A program made the translations under genes and the position numbers. A stretch of 64,000 nucleotides of DNA, from NCBI RefSeq assembly GCF_018271995.1, contig NZ_JAGUCO010000007.1, positions 172,765 to 236,764 of the forward strand, in the 5' to 3' direction. Under the pieces are notes generated by a model. The model saw only the letters and a list, made by a program, of their open reading frames with translations. It was not told where the DNA came from and made no database searches. Positions 33,581 to 42,077 of the stretch are shown in pieces (position 1 is the first letter of the stretch; each line of letters opens with the position of its first letter). Source of the DNA: Carboxylicivirga linearis. GTDB taxonomy: Bacteria; Bacteroidota; Bacteroidia; Bacteroidales; Marinilabiliaceae.

Positions 33581-34294
33581 TTATTTAATTCTATCCAGGT
33601 AAATCTTTCTAACATCCAATAGGTAGTTTCTATCTATATTAGGGTTGTAAATACGAATCATATCTCTAATTCCAAAGTCAACATGTATATGGCCAATAGC
33701 AGCATCAAAAACACTGTGATCCCAATTGTTTTTTGCTTTTTTGGTAATGTCCTCAAAGTGTTTCCAGGTTAGTTTATGGGGAATAGTGAAGTATCCGTGA
33801 TCTTTTTCGTCCAGATCAAAATAGATACCATCTTCAATTTCTTCTAACATAAAAAACTTCTTCAACCTGATGATTGCTTTTCCTTCCAGATTCTTTGGTT
33901 TCTTCTTGAATTCAAGTCCCTGATCGAGATAGCCTTGTTGTAAATCGGCTATTTGATCAAAGCTATCGAGATGACGTACTCTAATAATGTGAAACAGCTT
34001 ATTGTAAATACTTACAGTACCGGCCGCAGCGTTGAAATTAGTTCCAAAGTACTTTTTAATATTCTGCGTTGCTCTGGTAATTTCTTCAAGAGTATAAAGT
34101 TGTTTCAAAACCAGATAGATGTATAGCGGTTTTGAATCAGAAGGGATATCACTGTAATAGCCAAAATATCCAGGGAAGGGTTCCGGAGCTTCCAATACAA
34201 AAGTATTCGGAAGTATTTTATCGTTCATGGTTACTAAAGATTCTTCCTTTAGTAAATTGCCATATCGCTGGAGAATTAATTTTTTTTGACTCAT
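33581..34294 (-). CDS. Hypothetical cytosolic protein
   Basis: This 237-residue protein belongs to no family I recognise. There is no signal or membrane segment. It is rich in aromatic and charged residues, with segments such as APEPFPGYFGYYSDIP and FDAAIGHIHVDFGIRDMIRI that look conserved and structured. The gene has its own downstream terminator and 174 bp of upstream sequence, so it is a single transcription unit. The function is unknown. Confidence 0.6.
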   Translation of the reverse strand: MSQKKLILQRYGNLLKEESLVTMNDKILPNTFVLEAPEPFPGYFGYYSDIPSDSKPLYIYLVLKQLYTLEEITRATQNIKKYFGTNFNAAAGTVSIYNKLFHIIRVRHLDSFDQIADLQQGYLDQGLEFKKKPKNLEGKAIIRLKKFFMLEEIEDGIYFDLDEKDHGYFTIPHKLTWKHFEDITKKAKNNWDHSVFDAAIGHIHVDFGIRDMIRIYNPNIDRNYLLDVRKIYLDRIK

Positions 34295-34468
34295 GATGTG
34301 TGTTTTTATTAATTAGTCTCCTAATTCGTATTAGTACTGATTAAAAGTTAAAACAAAAATTTTAATCGATCAACTATAAAGTCAAATTAATCGCCCTAAA
34401 TTTTCGGAAAAAGTGGGGTGAAAAATATTTACTTTTTTAGTTGACAGAGAATTTGAATCAATCTTATA

Positions 34469-35242
34469 TCACACGTTATCGCGAACGAAAGTTGGCATGT
34501 CAGGTTTTGAAAGATCCTGATGATAATAATAACCATCCAAATCAAATGCACGTAAATCGTCTGGGTTCTCAATCTTGTTTTGGATGATGAAACGGGTCAT
34601 TAATCCTCTGGCTTTCTTTGCAAAAAAGCTTATTACTTTGTATTCCCCATTTTTCTGATCTTTAAAAACAGGAGTGACAATACGTTTCTTTAATTTCTTT
34701 TTATCGATGGATTTAAAGTACTCGTTGGATGCCAGATTAATCAAAATTTCTTCTTTATTCTCGTTCATGTCATTCATAAGAAGTTTGGTGATTTTATCTC
34801 CCCAATATTCATATAAATTCTTCTTCGATCGCATTTCTAATTTTGTTCCCATCTCCAGTCGGTAGGGCATAATTGCATCCAGTGGACGGAGCATTCCATA
34901 TAATCCTGAAAGAATGCGCAGGTGGGAATTGGTGTAGTCTATTTCATCATCATTTAAGCTATAAGCATCCAATCCATTATACACATCACCTTTAAATGCA
35001 AATAAGGCCGCCCTTGTATCTTCTTCATTAAATGGGTGATTCCATAATTGAAACCGATGATGATTAAGTTTAGCCAGCGGAGAGCTGATACTCATTAATT
35101 TAGATAGCTCATCGGGTTTTACTTTCTTTAGTTTATTTACTAAACTGCTTGCCTCTTTTGGAAAACGAATATCTAATTTTTCGGTTGTTGGAACCGGCGA
35201 TTCAAAATCTAGTGTTTTTGCTGGGGAAATTACTAATATCAT
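34469..35242 (-). CDS. yaaA: Peroxide stress protein YaaA family
   Basis: This is a 257-residue protein of the YaaA/DUF328 family, which lowers intracellular free iron and DNA damage under H2O2 stress in E. coli. The start MILVISPAKTLDFESPVPT, the central AALFAFKGDVYNGLDA, and the end ARGLMTRFII and FDLDGYYYHQDLS are the hallmarks. It has full family length. It lies 58 bp behind a DeoR-type regulator on the same strand, which may be its transcriptional neighbour. Confidence 0.93.
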   Translation of the reverse strand: MILVISPAKTLDFESPVPTTEKLDIRFPKEASSLVNKLKKVKPDELSKLMSISSPLAKLNHHRFQLWNHPFNEEDTRAALFAFKGDVYNGLDAYSLNDDEIDYTNSHLRILSGLYGMLRPLDAIMPYRLEMGTKLEMRSKKNLYEYWGDKITKLLMNDMNENKEEILINLASNEYFKSIDKKKLKKRIVTPVFKDQKNGEYKVISFFAKKARGLMTRFIIQNKIENPDDLRAFDLDGYYYHQDLSKPDMPTFVRDNV

Positions 35243-35300
35243 ATATGTTAAGGTTTTACACTTTAACAGACTTCAAGATGCGTATGTTCAAACTTTTTAT

Positions 35301-36083
35301 TTAGTCAGCAATAATTACTTCAATACCAGCATTAATTAATTTCTCGTAATCATCTTCCGCTAATCCTTTGTCAGTTACCACTACATCAATATCGGTAAGT
35401 TGACCAATTATCGCTAAACTGCGTTTTTTAAATTTGCTTGAATCTGCCACTAAAATCACCTTTTTCGCCATCTTTAACATGGTGCGATTTAAAGCAGCTT
35501 CTTCAATGTGCGGTGTGCTTATACCTAATTGCGCATCAATACCATCGGCTCCAATAAATAACTTATCACTGAAGAAATTTTTAAGGTTATTCTGGCCAAT
35601 AGACCCTACCAGCGACAACGAGTTTTTTCGCATAATGCCACCGGGCATAATAATATTGATATGATCCGATTCAGCCAGTGGAGCAGCAATGTTTAAAGCA
35701 TTAGTAATGACTGTTAAGTTTTTAAAACGATGCAGATGGTTAGCTACCTCTTTTGTAGTGGTTCCTGAATCTAACACAATGGTGTCGCCTTCTTCAATCA
35801 AACGAGCAGCTCTTTTACCAATGGCTTCTTTCTCTCTCGAATGCTGAATTTTTTTATCAGATAATTTAATTTCCAGATTAACTTTATCCGTTTTAATGGC
35901 ACCTCCACGGGCTCTTATTAGAAGATTTTTATGTTCCAGTTGAGTAAGGTCGTTACGAATGGTTACTTCGCTAACATCAAATTGTTCACTTAATTCATGA
36001 ACATTAACCTGTCCTTTCTCATCTAATATTTTAAGTATCAGCCCGCGTCGGCCAACTGTTGTATTTGGATCAAAGTCACTCAT
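35301..36083 (-). CDS. DeoR/GlpR family transcriptional regulator
   Basis: This is a 260-residue sugar-phosphate-responsive regulator. The N-terminal winged helix (RRGLILKILDEKGQVNVHEL, then DVSEVTIRNDLTQLEHKNLL) is followed by the DeoR C-terminal sensor domain with the IVLDSGTTTKEVA and FIGADGID motifs typical of isomerase-like ligand pockets. The ligand is unknown. It is divergent from the dus gene and upstream of yaaA on the same strand; sugar-phosphate genes begin just beyond dus, which could be targets (inference). Confidence 0.9.
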   Translation of the reverse strand: MSDFDPNTTVGRRGLILKILDEKGQVNVHELSEQFDVSEVTIRNDLTQLEHKNLLIRARGGAIKTDKVNLEIKLSDKKIQHSREKEAIGKRAARLIEEGDTIVLDSGTTTKEVANHLHRFKNLTVITNALNIAAPLAESDHINIIMPGGIMRKNSLSLVGSIGQNNLKNFFSDKLFIGADGIDAQLGISTPHIEEAALNRTMLKMAKKVILVADSSKFKKRSLAIIGQLTDIDVVVTDKGLAEDDYEKLINAGIEVIIAD

Positions 36084-36242
36084 GTCGATTCCGGTTCTTC
36101 CAATAAAATTATTTACACAAATTAACTAAAAAATTCGGTAATCAAATCGGTCATTCTAAAGATTCAACATGTGATGTGGTATGGAAGGTAAATTGCTTTA
36201 AAAAAGAATACTTTTATAGCAGAATAAAATACCATAGTTGTT

Positions 36243-37187
36243 TTGAGTAATAAGAAACAAATATATCTGGCCCCCTTACAAGGTTATACCAATGTATTTT
36301 ACCGAAAAGCCTTAAATGAGGTTTATTCTGGTGTAGCCAAATATTTTACTCCTTTTTTTGAAGAAGGTAAAGGTTGTTTTTCTGATCCTGAATTGAATCC
36401 TGAATTGGATATGAATTTGAATGCAGGATGTTATTTGGTACCTCAAATTGCAACCAATAATATTCGGTTCTTGATTGCTTTTTCAAAAAAGATTAAAGAG
36501 CTAGGATATGAGGAATTGAATTTAAATATGGGGTGTCCTTTTCCAATGTTAGTTAAGCGAAGTAAAGGAGGAGGTATGTTGTCTGATACACATTTAGTTG
36601 AGCAATTGTTAGCTGAATTTTTTCAACAGGATATTGGCTTAAGACTTTCAGTAAAGATGCGATCTGGTTTAACAGAAGTAAATCAAGGATTACGTATGCT
36701 TGGTGTTCTCAATCAATTTCCTTTACACGAGATTATTGTACATCCCAGATTGGTGATTCAGAAATATAATGGCCATCCTAATTGGGATGATTTTGAAATG
36801 ATGTTAAAAGCTACTTCCATTCCAATGGTTGCAAATGGCGATATCGTTTGTAGGAATGATGTGGAAGTAATTCAAAAAAATTTCCTGGAAGTTAAGTCAA
36901 TTATGATAGGCAGGGGAATATTAAGTAATCCGGGAAGTATCTTGCTTGAAAAGGAAGAAAATACAGTTGAACGATTCTTGCAATTTCACAAGTTATATTA
37001 TGATTTGGTGCAATCTAATACGCTTAACTGGAATCAGGCGTTTAATTATCTATCTGATTTTTGGTTTTATCCTTTAACAAACACTACGGAAGGGAAACGT
37101 TATTTTCGGAAATTAAAAAAGCATAACCATCTTGATTTGTATCAAGACTGGCTATATGGAGTAAAAGACCATATTCATTTAAAATAA
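36243..37187 (+). CDS. tRNA-dihydrouridine synthase family protein (TTG start)
   Basis: Dus proteins reduce uridines of tRNA using FMN and NADPH. This 314-residue member has IYLAPLQGYTNVFYR (FMN loop), NMGCPFP with the catalytic Cys, KMRSGLTE, VHPRLVIQKYNG and ANGDIV, and FMN phosphate motif IMIGRGILSNPG. No in-frame ATG occurs before residue 50, and the frame opens at TAA 36225, so the TTG at 36243 is the best start. It is divergent from the DeoR gene. The subgroup (DusA/B/C) is not clear. Confidence 0.87.
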   Translation: MSNKKQIYLAPLQGYTNVFYRKALNEVYSGVAKYFTPFFEEGKGCFSDPELNPELDMNLNAGCYLVPQIATNNIRFLIAFSKKIKELGYEELNLNMGCPFPMLVKRSKGGGMLSDTHLVEQLLAEFFQQDIGLRLSVKMRSGLTEVNQGLRMLGVLNQFPLHEIIVHPRLVIQKYNGHPNWDDFEMMLKATSIPMVANGDIVCRNDVEVIQKNFLEVKSIMIGRGILSNPGSILLEKEENTVERFLQFHKLYYDLVQSNTLNWNQAFNYLSDFWFYPLTNTTEGKRYFRKLKKHNHLDLYQDWLYGVKDHIHLK

Positions 37188-37225
37188 GGATAGCTTTAGA
37201 CATGTTTAATTGCAATGGAAAATAA

Positions 37226-37233
37226 TACCTTTG
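37226..37233 (+). promoter_or_regulatory. -7 box (TACCTTTG) of the SIS-isomerase operon
   Basis: TACCTTTG fits TAnnTTTG and lies 19 bp before the ATG of the SIS-domain gene. No good -33 TTTG is seen at 19 bp. Confidence 0.45.
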
Positions 37234-37252
37234 TATTGAAAAAATTCAGACT

Positions 37253-37864
37253 ATGATTTTAAATGAGGTAAAAGCATTGTTACTGCACGAAGCGCAGGCA
37301 ATACAAAATATTCCGGCTACAGATGATTTCGAGAAAGCCGTTAATTTATTGCATCAGCAAATCCATGAAAGAAGAGGAAAGCTAATTACCACAGGAATGG
37401 GGAAGGCTGGGCAAATTGCCATTAACATGGCTACCACTTTTAGTTCTACAGGCACACCTTCTGTTTTTTTACATCCAAGCGAGGCACAGCATGGCGACTT
37501 GGGTGTGGTTCAGGAGAATGATGTGATGCTAATGATTTCTAACTCAGGAAAAACCCGAGAGATTATTGAATTAATTGACCTGGTGCGAGGTTTACATCCA
37601 AATATCCCGATTATAGTTATCACCAGTAATACTGAATCTGTTTTGGCGGAGGAATCGGATGTTTGTATTAGTACCGGAAACCCTAAAGAAGTATGTGCTT
37701 TGGGCCTTACACCAACAACTTCAACCACTACCATGACTGTTATTGGTGATGTATTGGTGGTGTTGCTTATGAAGAAAATCAATTTTACCAATGCCGATTA
37801 CGCCAAACGTCATCATGGAGGATATTTGGGCGATAAATCAAGAAAGGCAGCTGGTTTAAAATAA
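37253..37864 (+). CDS. SIS-domain sugar-phosphate isomerase (KdsD-like, no CBS domains)
   Basis: This 203-residue protein is a single SIS domain. TGMGKAGQIAINMATTFSS, then FLHPSEAQHGDLGVV and MISNSGKTREIIEL, follow arabinose-5-phosphate isomerase (KdsD), which makes the KDO precursor. The C-terminal CBS pair of E. coli KdsD is absent, as in many Bacteroidota proteins; 6-phospho-3-hexuloisomerase is the alternative. It is the first gene of a group with a phosphomannomutase (8 bp downstream) and a hydrolase. Confidence 0.78.
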   Translation: MILNEVKALLLHEAQAIQNIPATDDFEKAVNLLHQQIHERRGKLITTGMGKAGQIAINMATTFSSTGTPSVFLHPSEAQHGDLGVVQENDVMLMISNSGKTREIIELIDLVRGLHPNIPIIVITSNTESVLAEESDVCISTGNPKEVCALGLTPTTSTTTMTVIGDVLVVLLMKKINFTNADYAKRHHGGYLGDKSRKAAGLK

Positions 37865-37871
37865 TAAAGCT

Positions 37872-39392
37872 ATGGCATTCAATTGGAAAAGTCTACAAAA
37901 CGGTTCTGACATCAGAGGGGTGGCTCTTGAAGGGATCCCCAATGAAAACGTTAATCTCAATGAAGAAGTAGTTGCTCAACTGGCAAAGGCTTTTGTTTTA
38001 TGGTTGAGGAAAAGAAGCAGTTCAACACAATTAAAAGTGGCAGTTGGTATGGACTCTCGTTTGTCAGGACCATCCTTGAAAAAATCTTTTATTGAGAGTT
38101 TAGCTAAACAGGGAGCAGATGTTTTGGATTGTGGTCTGGCATCAACTCCGGCTATGTTTATGACTACTGTAACTGAGCCGTATTTGGCTGATGGAGGAGT
38201 GATGCTAACAGCCAGTCATTTGCCATTTAATCGTAATGGATTAAAATTTTTCACTTCTAAAGGAGGATTGGAAAAAGCTGATATTGCTGAAATTTTATCG
38301 TATGCCGATGCGGGTGAATTTGAAATATCTTCTCAAACTGGTTCTGTGGAGGAAGTGGCTTTTATAGATGTGTATTCAAATATTTTAGCTGATAAAATTA
38401 AGACAGAGGTAGATGATACAGCTAATTTTGATCAGCCACTAGCCGGTTTTAAAATTGTATTGGATGCTGGTAATGGAGCTGGTGGTTTTTATGCTTATAA
38501 AGTACTTGAAAAGTTAGGTGCAGATATTACCGGAAGTCAGTTTTTAGATCCAGATGGTAATTTTCCTAACCATATACCCAATCCTGAAGATGAAGAAGCT
38601 ATGGCATCAATTTGTCAGGCTGTAAAAGCAAATAAAGCTGATCTGGGAATTATATTTGACACAGATGTTGATAGAGCTGCTATTGTTGATGACGAAGCCA
38701 ATCCTGTTAATCGTAATGAGTTAATCGCTCTTTCTGCCGCTATTATCAATGAAGAGCATCCGGGATCGGTGGTTGTTACTGATTCAATAACTTCTGATGG
38801 TTTGGGCTGGTTTATTAATGATCATTTAAAGGCTGAACATCATCGCTTTAAACGAGGTTATAAAAACGTTATAAACGAGTCGATAAGGTTAAATGAAGAT
38901 GGAAAAGAGTCCTGGTTGGCCATTGAAACATCGGGACATGCGGCATTGAAAGAAAATTATTTTCTTGACGATGGGGCTTATCTGGTTACAAAAATCTTAA
39001 TCAAGATGGCGAAATTGAAAAAAGCTGGTCAACGACTTACCTCTTTAATTGAAGCTCTTCCGCAGCCGGTAGAGAGTAGGGAATTTAGGATTAAGATTGA
39101 AACTGATGATTTTAAAACCTATGGAGAACAAGTGATTGCCGATTTAGAGAGTTTTTCTGCATCAAATAAAGGATGGAAAATTCTTCCGAATAATTACGAA
39201 GGTATACGTGTTTCATGTGAAGAGGGAAATGAGAAGGGTTGGTTTCTTCTTCGTTTATCGTTGCACGATCCGGTTATCCCTTTAAACATCGAATCAGATG
39301 TTGAGGGGGGCGTTAATGCTATAGCAGATAAGTTAATTGAATTCTTTGATATATATAAACACCTTAATTTTAGTGTTTTAAAAAATAGATAG
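37872..39392 (+). CDS. Phosphomannomutase/phosphoglucomutase
   Basis: This alpha-D-phosphohexomutase family enzyme (506 residues) interconverts sugar 1- and 6-phosphates. The active-site serine is S115 in MLTASHLPFNRNG. The metal loop DTDVDRAAIVD and the sugar-binding IETSGHAALKE motif are present, and the C-terminal phosphate-binding domain ends with NYEGIRVSCEEGN. It is slightly longer than the usual 450-470 residues. It follows the SIS isomerase by 8 bp and precedes the hydrolase by 4 bp, indicating one operon in sugar-nucleotide or LPS precursor synthesis. Confidence 0.88.
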   Translation: MAFNWKSLQNGSDIRGVALEGIPNENVNLNEEVVAQLAKAFVLWLRKRSSSTQLKVAVGMDSRLSGPSLKKSFIESLAKQGADVLDCGLASTPAMFMTTVTEPYLADGGVMLTASHLPFNRNGLKFFTSKGGLEKADIAEILSYADAGEFEISSQTGSVEEVAFIDVYSNILADKIKTEVDDTANFDQPLAGFKIVLDAGNGAGGFYAYKVLEKLGADITGSQFLDPDGNFPNHIPNPEDEEAMASICQAVKANKADLGIIFDTDVDRAAIVDDEANPVNRNELIALSAAIINEEHPGSVVVTDSITSDGLGWFINDHLKAEHHRFKRGYKNVINESIRLNEDGKESWLAIETSGHAALKENYFLDDGAYLVTKILIKMAKLKKAGQRLTSLIEALPQPVESREFRIKIETDDFKTYGEQVIADLESFSASNKGWKILPNNYEGIRVSCEEGNEKGWFLLRLSLHDPVIPLNIESDVEGGVNAIADKLIEFFDIYKHLNFSVLKNR

Positions 39393-39395
39393 TTT

Positions 39396-39938
39396 ATGAG
39401 AGTGTTGAAGGACAATGCAGTTGCTATGATTGTAGATATTCAGGAGCGTTTATTTCCTCATATTTATGAGCATGAGCAACTAGCTAAGAATGTTGAGATT
39501 CTGATAAAAGGATTGCAGGCCTTGGAGGTTCCTGTTGTAGTTAGTGAGCAATATAAAAAAGGCTTGGGAGAAACCATTGAGTCAATTGAGAGTTTAATTT
39601 CAGCTGATGCTCATGTTGAGAAAATGGCTTTTAGTTGTTGTGATGAGCCTAAGTTGATGGAAAAGATGGAATTGACAGGAAAAAGGTTTGTGATTTTGGC
39701 TGGTATGGAAACCCATATCTGTGTATTGCAAACTGCCATCGATTTGCTTGAAAGAGGATATCATCCTGTTGTGGTTGAAGACTGTGTTAGTTCACGAACT
39801 TTAGCTAATAAGCAAAATGCAATTGCTCGTCTGCGTCAGGAAGGTGCAATTGTTACATCCTACGAGTCGCTATTATTTGAGCTATGTAGATTTGCTGGTT
39901 CTGAAACATTTAAAACAATCAGTAAGTTGGTGAAATAA
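39396..39938 (+). CDS. Isochorismatase-family cysteine hydrolase
   Basis: This 180-residue protein has the cysteine hydrolase fold. The catalytic Asp is in AMIVDIQERLFPHI and the nucleophilic Cys in GMETHICVLQTAIDLLERGY; the cis-peptide motif is near VVEDCVSSR. Such enzymes hydrolyse amides or isochorismate-like substrates; the true substrate is unknown. The gene is 4 bp after the phosphomannomutase and ends before a terminator, so it closes the operon. Confidence 0.87.
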   Translation: MRVLKDNAVAMIVDIQERLFPHIYEHEQLAKNVEILIKGLQALEVPVVVSEQYKKGLGETIESIESLISADAHVEKMAFSCCDEPKLMEKMELTGKRFVILAGMETHICVLQTAIDLLERGYHPVVVEDCVSSRTLANKQNAIARLRQEGAIVTSYESLLFELCRFAGSETFKTISKLVK

Positions 39939-39958
39939 AATTAATTGCTTTATTTTGA

Positions 39959-39988
39959 AGCCATTCCTATAATAGGGATGGCTTTTTT
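39959..39988 (+). terminator. Terminator between the hydrolase and PfkB-kinase genes
   Basis: AGCCATTCCTAT (39959-39970) pairs with ATAGGGATGGCT (39972-39983), with one G-T pair and a T6 run after. It sits inside an artificial upstream extension of the kinase frame, which supports the later kinase start at 40005. Confidence 0.88.
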
Positions 39989-40004
39989 AATAAGAGGATC
40001 AATA

Positions 40005-40955
40005 ATGCGGAGAGTATTTGGATTGGGAGAGACTGTAATGGACATGATTTTTAAAGATAATCAACCCGTTGCAGCAAAAGCTGGAGGAAGTGCTTTAAAT
40101 ACAATGGTTTCATTGGCTCGTACAAATGTTTCGTCCTATTTTATTAGTGAAGTAGGAACGGATCGATTGGGGCAGATGATAATGGATTTCTTAGAAGAAA
40201 ATCAACTACATACCGATTATATTTGTCGTTTTAATAAGGGTAAATCAGCTTTGGCTCTTGCCTTCTTAAATGATGATAATGATGCCGAGTATGAGTTTTT
40301 TAAAGATTATCCAAAGCAACGATTAGTTGGTGAAATTCCGGAATTTACACCAGGAGATATTTTAATCTTCGGATCTTATTTTGGCTTGAATCCGGTTATC
40401 AGACCACGCTTATTAGAATACCTTCAAAAAGCTAAATCGGCAGGTGCAATTATTATTTATGACCCTAATTTCAGAAGTCATCACCTGGAAAATCGTGAAT
40501 TGTTAATTCCAATAATTGAAGAGAATCTGCAAATTGCAGACTTAGTTAGAGGAAGTGATGAGGATTTTGAAAATATTTATGGCACAACAAATCCTAAAGA
40601 AGTATACGCAAAAGTAGCACAGCATTGTACTAATCTAATAATTACAGCCAATAAGAATGGCGTATATGCCTTTGGTGAGAATCATTACCGCCACTATATG
40701 GTTCCGGTAATTGAACCAATAAGTACTATTGGAGCCGGGGATAATTTTAATGCAGGAATGATAAAAGCCTTTCTTGACTTTAATATTATCAAGTCAAAAG
40801 ATCTTTATCTATCAAAAGAAGATTGGATGCATATGGCAGCTTATGGAATTGAGTTTTCTGCTGAAGTCTGTATGCGCATTGATAATTACATTCATAGCGA
40901 CTTCAGCAAAAAACTACATGATAAGGTTCAAAAAAGAATTGAAACTATTAATTAG
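40005..40955 (+). CDS. PfkB-family carbohydrate kinase
   Basis: This 316-residue ribokinase-like enzyme phosphorylates a sugar or nucleoside. The start MRRVFGLGETVMDMIF, the early glycine pair KAGGSALNT, and the C-terminal STIGAGDNFNAGM (anion hole and catalytic Asp) are typical. I use ATG 40005 because an in-frame ATG at 39945 would read through a terminator. The substrate is unknown. It converges with the binding-protein gene; the two stop codons overlap by 4 bp. Confidence 0.87.
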   Translation: MRRVFGLGETVMDMIFKDNQPVAAKAGGSALNTMVSLARTNVSSYFISEVGTDRLGQMIMDFLEENQLHTDYICRFNKGKSALALAFLNDDNDAEYEFFKDYPKQRLVGEIPEFTPGDILIFGSYFGLNPVIRPRLLEYLQKAKSAGAIIIYDPNFRSHHLENRELLIPIIEENLQIADLVRGSDEDFENIYGTTNPKEVYAKVAQHCTNLIITANKNGVYAFGENHYRHYMVPVIEPISTIGAGDNFNAGMIKAFLDFNIIKSKDLYLSKEDWMHMAAYGIEFSAEVCMRIDNYIHSDFSKKLHDKVQKRIETIN

Positions 40956-41947
40956 TTATACACCTCTTGTTTGGTGTAAACACCTGTTTTAATCAGTTCT
41001 TTATCAATGTTATCTTTGGTAATTGGTATAGATGGAATTTTAATGGTAGGAATATCTGCAGTACCATTGTTGGTCAAGCTAAGTAATTCCTCATCTATTT
41101 TCTTTCCTTCTAACATTTGAATAGTTTGTTCGGCGGCAGTATATGCATTCTTCTTCAATGGATGATAAGCTGTCATCAACTGTTTTCCGGCAACAATATT
41201 TTTTATACCGGTTATTTCAGCATCCTGCCCAGTTATTAGTACTCCATCAAGCATATTGTTTTCTTCTAATATCTTAATAACTGCATCTGACATTCCGTCA
41301 AATCCGGAGAAAACAATATCTGGTTTTTCATGTCGTAACGACATAAACTGCCTCATTTCATACTCCGTATTTTTATCACTCCATTCTTCAATATAGGTTT
41401 TATATAATATTTTAAAGGCACCAGATTCTACATATGGTTTTATTTCTTCATCAATAGAATTCATTAGGCCAATAGCATTGCGGTCATATTTATCACCACC
41501 TAAAATAATTACTTTCCCTTCTTTTCTCTTTTTGAGCACTTCGTTCACCATCAACTGTCCAAGTTGTTTGGTGTCTCCTGAAATAAATAAATCAGGTTCG
41601 CAGTTAAAAATAATACGGTTGTAGGCAATCACCTTCACACCACGACTTTGTCCTTCTCTTACAATGGCGGCAGCAGAATTGGCATTGATAGCGATTAAAA
41701 CTAAAGCGTCAATACCAGAGTCAAACATTTCAATGGCTTTATCATATTGTAAAGCTTCATTTCCATTTCCATTATCTATTTGTACTTCAGCTCCTAATTC
41801 AGTGGCTCTTTCTTTAAAATAGTTACCTTCAATTACAAATCGTTTAGTTACCTCAGAGGAATATAGAAAGCCTATTTTATAATTGTCATTTTTAGAACAA
41901 CTACTTAGTAGTATTACAAGAGCTGCTAGCAGTGTGTGGATTTTCAT
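40952..41947 (-). CDS. Sugar-type periplasmic binding lipoprotein
   Basis: This 331-residue type-1 periplasmic binding protein (ribose/xylose-binding-like) has a lipobox LLSSC (Cys17). Its fold signature runs KIGFLYSSEVTKRFVIEGNY, IDALVLIAINANSA, VIAYNRII, IILGGDKYDRNA, FSGFDGMSDAV and VLITGQDAEITG. There are no ABC transporter ATPase or permease genes next to it. A chemoreceptor gene is divergent with 130 bp between, so I infer either a chemosensory ligand-binding protein or a solitary component serving a distant transporter. Confidence 0.85.
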   Translation of the reverse strand: MKIHTLLAALVILLSSCSKNDNYKIGFLYSSEVTKRFVIEGNYFKERATELGAEVQIDNGNGNEALQYDKAIEMFDSGIDALVLIAINANSAAAIVREGQSRGVKVIAYNRIIFNCEPDLFISGDTKQLGQLMVNEVLKKRKEGKVIILGGDKYDRNAIGLMNSIDEEIKPYVESGAFKILYKTYIEEWSDKNTEYEMRQFMSLRHEKPDIVFSGFDGMSDAVIKILEENNMLDGVLITGQDAEITGIKNIVAGKQLMTAYHPLKKNAYTAAEQTIQMLEGKKIDEELLSLTNNGTADIPTIKIPSIPITKDNIDKELIKTGVYTKQEVYN

Positions 41948-42077
41948 AACGTGCGAATATTAATGTTGTATCGAATTATTAGGTGATAAAAGTAATATTT
42001 TGTCGATAAATTATTTCATTAAAGAAACAATTTTTCCCATATTTGAACCAAGGAAGCTATCTATTAAAATAATCTGT

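Noticed and set aside
39945..40004. Upstream ATG of the PfkB kinase
   Set aside because: The extension crosses a strong terminator hairpin; ATG 40005 starts the conserved kinase N-terminus.
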